DNA of 64,000 nucleotides. It comes from Ophthalmolycus amberensis. Lineage: Eukaryota > Chordata > Actinopteri > Perciformes > Zoarcidae. The notes under the pieces are model-generated. The model was not told the DNA's origin, did no database searches, and worked only from the letters and a program-made list of their open reading frames with translations. The first letter of the stretch is position 1; each line of letters opens with the position of its first letter. The translations under genes were made by a program, and so were the position numbers. Of this stretch, positions 53,116-64,000 are shown one piece after another. The stretch is from assembly GCA_024529925.1 (NCBI GenBank), contig JAFEUB010000770.1, positions 1,321,501 to 1,385,500 on the forward strand, read 5' to 3'.

Positions 53116-55510
53116 GCCGACAAGCTAAGCTAAGTGGCAAAGTTGGCGTTCACAAGAGCATCGATTTAAAAAACTGAACGTCAAGATAACCTGACGGTGG
53201 TATTATTTAACCACGCAGAACGTGGTTGTCATCTCAAAACCAGTCCGGCGCTTACCGGTCAACGCGTGATTAGTACCGAGACACTTGTTGTGAAGCCCAG
53301 CTGAACATTTGGCTACAACGTTAGCGTCTATTTATGGTGATGAGCTAACATGGTGCGTTAGCCGGCTAAGCTAACTGAGGGGATGTCAGCTTGCTGGCGT
53401 ATTCTCTACAGCCCGGTGCAAATGTTCTGACGTTGACACAAAATGCACAAGTCAAATGCTAAATTTACAAGTTTGAGATGTTGGCCGTGTTTTGTAAGCC
53501 TCTGCGTGTGTATGAATGACGTTATACAATACCAGTAAACCAGTGAATAACAGCTAATAGCCCTATAATCAAACTTGGGTTACATATCCTATTCCCCTTT
53601 TAATTGTAACGAATAACTTGTTTGTTTCAGCATGGGACTGTGTTGCTTAGCTCCTTGTCGTAGACCAACGCCCTTCGTGTGGTGTCTGTGTGGTACTATA
53701 AATCTAGTCTAAACTGACAGCTCCAGTTCACGTCTACGTTATCGTGCTAAGCTAACGTTAGCTGGAAAGGGCGTTGCTGAGCCATTGCTGCAACTTTGCC
53801 CTTGTGGCCACAGAAGCCTTGGAAAGACGTCACTCGAGCCCGATTTTTGAACCGAGTAACGTTACTGTTGCTCAAAAAATATGAAAGCAGCTTTTAGCCA
53901 ATTTGGGGTGTTTTCACGCATACTGCAAACTCCCTAAAGGCAATAATTCCCTTAAGGCTTGAGGAATCCCAATCCGGGTGGAGACTAAAAAAGGCACCAG
54001 AAATACTGATAATCAACAAAGCTGTACAGATTTCACGTGAGATGTCTAGAACTGTCCGATGAGCTGGATTTCACTACCTAATTGAATGCCCTAGTAATTG
54101 TCCAGTAGCTGCAGCTATTGCTTGGCATTAAATGGGAGGGTCTATGTCTGTAGAAAAAGCTCTGAACCTCTCAGGGTGTACAGATATGTTTTATGTTCTC
54201 CATTATCTGTTTAAAATTTAATTAAATGTTACTGAAAGTGCAATTCATGTTTTACCTCTGCTAAATTTCCTCCTGTATTCCCACTTATTCTTTTTCTCCT
54301 ATTTGTATGAGAAGATCCTCACTTATTAAAGTACAATACTTCTTAATTAAGTGGAAAATCAAAGAGTAACTGGTGTTATGTTTTGACATTCTGTCAAACT
54401 TGTTTCTATATTCTCTCAGTCTTGTCACGTTTAGATATTGGACTGTTGGCATTGATAACGTGTGCGCTATGTTTTAGATAAAGGTTGAGTAACTTGTGTG
54501 TCTTTTATTGTCGGGGAGTAGACTCATAATGCAAAAAGAAATCCTGTTCTGGAGCGAGACGTCACCGATTAATACAAATGTAATGGTGTAGGGGAGGCTG
54601 CCAGTTTGAAGTGAAAACATGATTTGCCTTGATGTTTGATTTGTAATCAAACATAGTCTTGTGGTTCAGTTTGTGTCAGCAGGGACTTGTTTTGCCCTGA
54701 AGGTCACCCATAAGGAGAAGCATTGTACAACAGCTTGACATAAACGGAGCGTGATGATGACTGGAGCTGGATGTCCCACCAGAATGTATGCTCGTGGCTG
54801 GTTTCTTTGCCTTTTTAGTTTTGTTAGATTAACATTGATTCTCTTTTCTAAATTCAATGCTGCTTCTGTTAGTTATCACTCCTGCGTTTAACAATAACAT
54901 TGACAGGAAATAAATCCGCAACAATTTTAATTGAATTATCAAGTGAGAATGACAACCATTCTCTGGTCCCAGCTTCTCCAGTGTGAGGGTTAGCGGTTAG
55001 TGTCGATTGTCAGTTGAATATCTTTGGGCTTTGGACTGTTTCTGTGACATCACACAGACATTTGAAGATGTCACCTCAGGCTTTAAGAAACTGTCATGGA
55101 CATTTATTATAGACTAAACTAATTTATTGAAATTTAAAATTATTAGTTGCTGACTAGGTCCATCTGAAAGATGGCAAGCAGTAAGTCTTCACAGACCACC
55201 ATCATGATAAAGAATCAGAGCCCTATAGATGAAGTCAAATTGTCCTCATGTCACTAAGGATCACACCATTACATTTACAGATCCATTCCTACATAGTGTT
55301 AGAGAATGCTGCAGTCATATCAGGATTAAAACGTGTTCATTTGGAGAAGAGGTAAAGTATGAGTCACTGAACTGAACCATGAGAAAGATGGTTTGCTGAT
55401 GTCATAGTCTGATATTGTAGCCCTAATGGGAGCTTAGTCAGGGGATTTGTTCATCTTTTTACATTTCACAAGAAGATATGTTACGGTAACATTCGGTGAA
55501 GTTGTTATAT

Positions 55511-55770
55511 CTGTGTGGCTCGGTGGTAGAGCAGGGTCGTCCTTCATTCGATGGTTCGATGTGTCCTTGGGCAAGACACTTGACCCCAAATTGCTCCAGC
55601 AGGCTGTTCCTGCGGTGTATGAATGAGTAGATGGTCCTGTTGTGCAGGTGGCACCTTGCATGTTAGCTCCTGCCATCAGTGTATGAATAGGTGTGAATGA
55701 TGACACGTGGTGTTAAAGCGCTTTGAGTGGTCAAAAGACTAGAAAAGCTCCATACAAGTACAGTCCATTT
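55511..55770 (+). mobile_element. tRNA-derived SINE, nearly full length
   Basis: Begins with a tRNA-like head (GTGGCTCGGTGGTAGAGCAGG), continues with the conserved body phrase TGTCCTTGGGCAAGACACTTG and the phrase CAAATTGCTCCAGCAGGCTG, and ends with AAGCGCTTTGAGTGGTC and CAAGTACAGTCCATTTA. This head-body-tail order is that of a SINE very common in fish. The B-box half of the tRNA head is damaged (GGTTCGATG). No target duplication was identified. Confidence 0.75.
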
Positions 55771-56189
55771 AGCATTCATGAGTAAATGCAGAACGATGTG
55801 ACGCTGCTCCATCTCCTAATGACGTCTCAGTTTTCTTCAGTGGCAGGTACAGGTCCTCATGCTTCCTGTGCACTTAGTGACCTCCACATAGACACGTGTA
55901 CCTGACAGTAACACCTGACTCTGATCCAGATGTCCTTAACTATTGGGTATCTGCTGATACTGCGTCTGATCCGATAGTCATATTTATCTAAATGGTGATT
56001 AAATATGTATTAGACAGCAGAAGTTTGTTAGATGATAAAGTTATACAATAATCATATTACCGCAATCAATCAACTGTTGCTAATTAATGTTAATTCCATT
56101 TGTGTGTTTATGTAATGTAACTTGTCTGCTGTCGACTTTGTGTGTTCTCCTCCAGCTAGTGTCTCAGAAAAAGATTGTTTATGAGGTAA

Positions 56190-56400
56190 AAGTAGCACCT
56201 CTCTCTTTTTTTTTTTTGTTAATCGATCAAATTCCCGTTTGATTGCTGAGTCTTTAAAATGTCAGAAAAGTAGCAAATCCTCACATTTTAGAAGCGCTCA
56301 TCTTACTCCATAAATGACTTAAAAAGGTATTTACTTCAAAATAGTTAGCAATTATTTTTCTATTAACTACTGTAACTGTCTTTCAAAGCCAAACTCCTGA
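56190..56400. repeat. MITE-like dispersed repeat fragment
   Basis: GTTAATCGATCAAATTCC, followed by AAAATGTCAGAAAAGTAGC and AAAGCCAAACTCCTGAG, belongs to the same fish repeat as the fragment at 24850-25000. It is adjacent to a poly-T run. Confidence 0.5.
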
Positions 56401-56498
56401 GCACTAAATCTTCATCCTAACTTAATACTGAAATAATAAAGCTTATCTAGAGGTTGAAGTCCTCGGGTAAAATATGTTTCTCACCAGTAGCTGACCAT

Positions 56499-56513
56499 GG
56501 GGGGGGGGGGGGG
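56499..56513. repeat. Poly-G run
   Basis: About 15 consecutive G in the first pafah1b1 intron; the length may be an assembly estimate. Confidence 0.85.
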
Positions 56514-57974
56514 TTTCCACACATGAACAGATACATACTCTATAATAACATTGCAAACCTTTTGCCTGTCCTCCTTCAGTAGAAGCTGTGTGCAAATACA
56601 TCGAAATCAATCGTTTTATTGAAATAAATAGTGTTTAGATGATCGCACAGGTTGTAACACCCCCCCCCTTACATTACTACCTTTTGATACGCCTGACACA
56701 TAGACAGGACCTTGAACACTTCCTCTTTATTTATGATCACGTTCTCACTGTGTTCCACTGAGCTGAGATAACTACATTTGCCTTTCAATGGAATAACTGG
56801 AGGACTTTAGCGAGACTTTCTCACTGACTGAAACCAGGCATCGTACGGCCACTTGTTTATTTCTGTGTTCCTTTCAAAACATTTCTCTCAGATACAGTTG
56901 CTGGTGAAGCTCCACAGTCTCTGACAGGTGCAGGAGCCACAGAGATTGTCCCGGTTACATAACAGTTTGGAGGTTGGACCGTTTAGTCAAATGGCTATTT
57001 TTGAACCACGCTGAGAATGCTGTTCAGCTAAAATCGTTAGCTCGGTCTCGTCGGCGCTCAGCGCTCGTCATGGATTCAGGCAGGAGAGAAGAGTTCTTTC
57101 TAGGACACGTCATACATGCCCCTGGGTAAATGTGGTGTTGTCTACTGCGGCTGCAGTGCTTTCACTGAAGACAAGTGCTCATCTCTAAAATAGAAATATG
57201 TGCCGAAAACTTATAAGTGGCAACGGACGGTGAAACGGACAAGAACGATGCACCAGACAATAATTCAGACAAAGATGGCTTGCTGTCATGGTCCCTTCTC
57301 TGTGTCGGGGGTTAATCCTGTTAGCCAGCGTCCCAGCCCTTCTTTACATCGTCAGCTGTATGGAGGACTTGTGGTCTCTGTCACTTAGACACACACACAC
57401 ACAGAGTCACTCTAGGTTTTCTGGTCTGGCCACTAAGCAGCTTAGTGCTATTGTGGCCCCAGGTGCCAGCAGTGTTGAAGGTCAGGAAGTAAACAGTCCC
57501 ACTAGCTTCACCATCACTGAGTGGTGTTTTTAAATGTGTCATTGGTGCTGTTGATCTGTGCTCTTCCATTGGAATGGTCCCCTTGTCCCAAAATGAGTAT
57601 AAAGAATCAGTCGTTAGACTCGTTACCTTAAATATCCTTTTGCTTATGGAACATAAGCAAATCTGAGGTTCAGATCAGGTGTGCAGAAAGAACTGCTACT
57701 CCAGTTTTTAAGTTGTAGAACAACTCTTTTTTTCTCCGTATAATTTATATTGTAATAATAAGAATATGAAATGAATGTAGTGAAGTTAGTGGCAGTATTG
57801 AAGGTTCTGAAGTGAAAGTGTCCCTAAGATGGCTTTCCCCCACTTCTCATTGCATTGTTTAACTAAACGCTGAAGTACTTCCCTACTTTCAATCCTAGAA
57901 TATATGTGTTTTATCATTTTTGCCGGCCATCAGTTGTTTTTTAACCCCTTCTCTCTTTGTTCTCTCCTCATCAG

Positions 57975-58213
57975 GTGATGGGCACGTCTGATTGTTGAGT
58001 AAGATTTGGGCTGCTGAGAACTCCGTGAAGCCTTGACTCAACAGTTGATTGACAGCAGCCTCTCCAGTTCACCCACCCTCTTTTCACCACCTCAGAGTCT
58101 CTGAAAGAAGAGCATCACTGAGGGATCGGACACACACTTCCCAGCCGGACTCCCCCTCCCCAGAACATCACCTCACTCCCACCTCCCCCAAGAGGGAGAG
58201 AGCAGCAGCCACC
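57975..58213 (+). other. pafah1b1 5' UTR, second exon
   Basis: Begins after a strong acceptor (CTCTCCTCATCAG) and leads directly to the start codon at 58214 with GCCACCATGG, an ideal initiation context. No upstream ATG in this exon gives a long open frame. Confidence 0.7.
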
Positions 58214-62777
<4,564 letters not shown>

Positions 62778-63767
62778 GACCGTCTCCATCTCTTGCCCTG
62801 TCCTGCCCCCCAACCCCAAACAGCATCCCTTAGGCCCCACCCTTCCCACCCGTCTCTTGGCCCCTCTTCCTTCTGTCCTGTCACCCAGCCCCTTTCCTCT
62901 CGCACTCCAACCCCTAGTTGACCAATGGCGCTTTACCTTCTCCCCGTCCACTCTCTCCTTTCCTTTCCTGTCCCTCCTCCCCTACATCGGTCCAGCCCTG
63001 TTAAGATGACTATTGTCCTTTTATGTAAATTATTCTGGATGTAGGGTACGCTTAATAAATGTCACGCAGTCTCTGACACACAAACACACTCAAAAGATGA
63101 GAAGTATTCCTTGCATGGTGATTCAAACAAAAAAAATGTATACTGTAAAAGATTTGCCGAACTTGCATACTGTTCCTGTCAGGTCAAAGGGTAAATATCC
63201 TTGTGTGCTGGCGCAGGTGGATTCCAGTTAACTGACAGTGCACGAAAAACCAATAGCACCCCTCATTGAGGGGGTTTAGCTTTTGTTTTGTTTTGTTTTT
63301 TCTCCATGCTTCAACTGTTGTGGTCTGTCACTGTGTGGATGGTGATGGAGAAGGTGTGAGGAAAGTAAGCATAAAAGAAGGAATGAGTGGAAGCTGTCCA
63401 GGGCTAGATGATAACAAGTCGAAGAAAAAAAAATGAAGCAGGATGCAGCTCCCTAGTCGAATCACATTAGGTTCTGTGGGCGAGTGCACGTGTACATGTG
63501 TGTATACTTTGAGTGTGTGTTTGTATATTATGACAGGAGAACTTCTCCACCGTCTCTGCTCTGATGGTCGGAGGAGAGAGAGGAGGCAAAGCTTCTCGTC
63601 CACGGTGTTCATTCATACTTCTTCGTCTCTTTTAACAAACTTGCTTTCTAGTAGACACTCACAGGACCTTAATGATCCCTAAGCTGCTGAGAGCACAGGC
63701 ACACGCCCCCCTCCCCATAGCAAAAGTGTGTTTTACAGAGGAAGAAGTCTGCTCACCTTCTATGAGG

Positions 63768-63802
<35 letters not shown>

Positions 63803-64000
63803 GCCCCAGAGAATCGCCCAGTGCCCTCTTGCTCACTATCTCTGCCTTGTTAACCCATTGAGGGCTCCCTCACACGGGATTTTCATTCTGCTTTCTGTGG
63901 TCTCACTGCTCTCTTTACACACACATACACTCATAAATGCACATACACGCACAGTAAAAGTTGTGTATCAATATATCTGGATGTCATTGTTTGCAACATA
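62778..64000 (+). other. pafah1b1 3' UTR, reaching the window end
   Basis: After the stop comes a C/T-rich stretch (62780-63000) and AATAAA at 63054-63059. LIS1 3' UTRs are usually long, so the transcript may continue past this signal. A (GT)n tract lies at 63770-63801. No further gene is seen before the window end. Confidence 0.55.
63770..63801. repeat. (GT)n microsatellite
   Basis: Short GT dinucleotide tract downstream of pafah1b1. Confidence 0.92.

Larger units (their letters stand above)
52988..57974 (+). other. First intron of pafah1b1 (inferred)
   Basis: About 5 kb with no recognisable exon. It holds a SINE (55511-55770), a MITE-like fragment (56190-56400) and a G run (56499-56513). 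It may contain alternative leader exons or enhancers, but none can be pointed to. Confidence 0.45.

Overview
The window looks like nuclear DNA of a teleost fish. Coding regions are split into many short exons with GT-AG introns, long CA/GT microsatellites are frequent, several dispersed repeats are of types common in fish genomes, and the encoded proteins match vertebrate families. It holds seven protein-coding genes, for which I assembled spliced models that stay in frame from start to stop, and one tRNA gene. All annotation comes from reading the sequence; no database search was run.

Layout. 1-8724 holds no recognisable gene, only a CpG-rich promoter-like block near 3800-4330. A tRNA-Trp gene lies at 8725-8796. 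A small two-exon gene that looks like liat1 (ligand of ATE1) is at 9399-11228 (+). An AIFM3-like Rieske/FAD oxidoreductase, probably the fish paralog aifm4, has 18 coding exons at 13796-20281 (-). Two fbxo40 paralogs stand head to head at 22199-27208 (-) and 28574-32823 (+). Then follow three genes on the + strand: ccdc92b (34427-36951), a CLUH paralog with an unusual 430-residue N-terminal extension (39985-51957, 28 coding exons), and pafah1b1/LIS1 (58214-62777, 410 residues, with an upstream noncoding first exon near 52900).

The ccdc92b-cluh-pafah1b1 group (and liat1) recalls human 17p13.3. The fbxo40 pair and the AIFM3-like gene belong to families located elsewhere in human. The genes do not form a pathway. 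They cover muscle protein turnover (Fbxo40), redox/mitochondrial biology (AIFM3-like, CLUH), dynein regulation (LIS1) and arginylation (LIAT1).

The most interesting observations are: patchwork near-identity between the inverted fbxo40 copies, restricted to the zinc-finger exon (97%) and the F-box exon (99.6%), which points to recent gene conversion; the cysteine-containing, glutamine/glutamate-rich N-terminal extension of the CLUH paralog; and CA/GT repeats lying directly against splice sites in cluh and aifm4. I found no convincing new multi-gene system.
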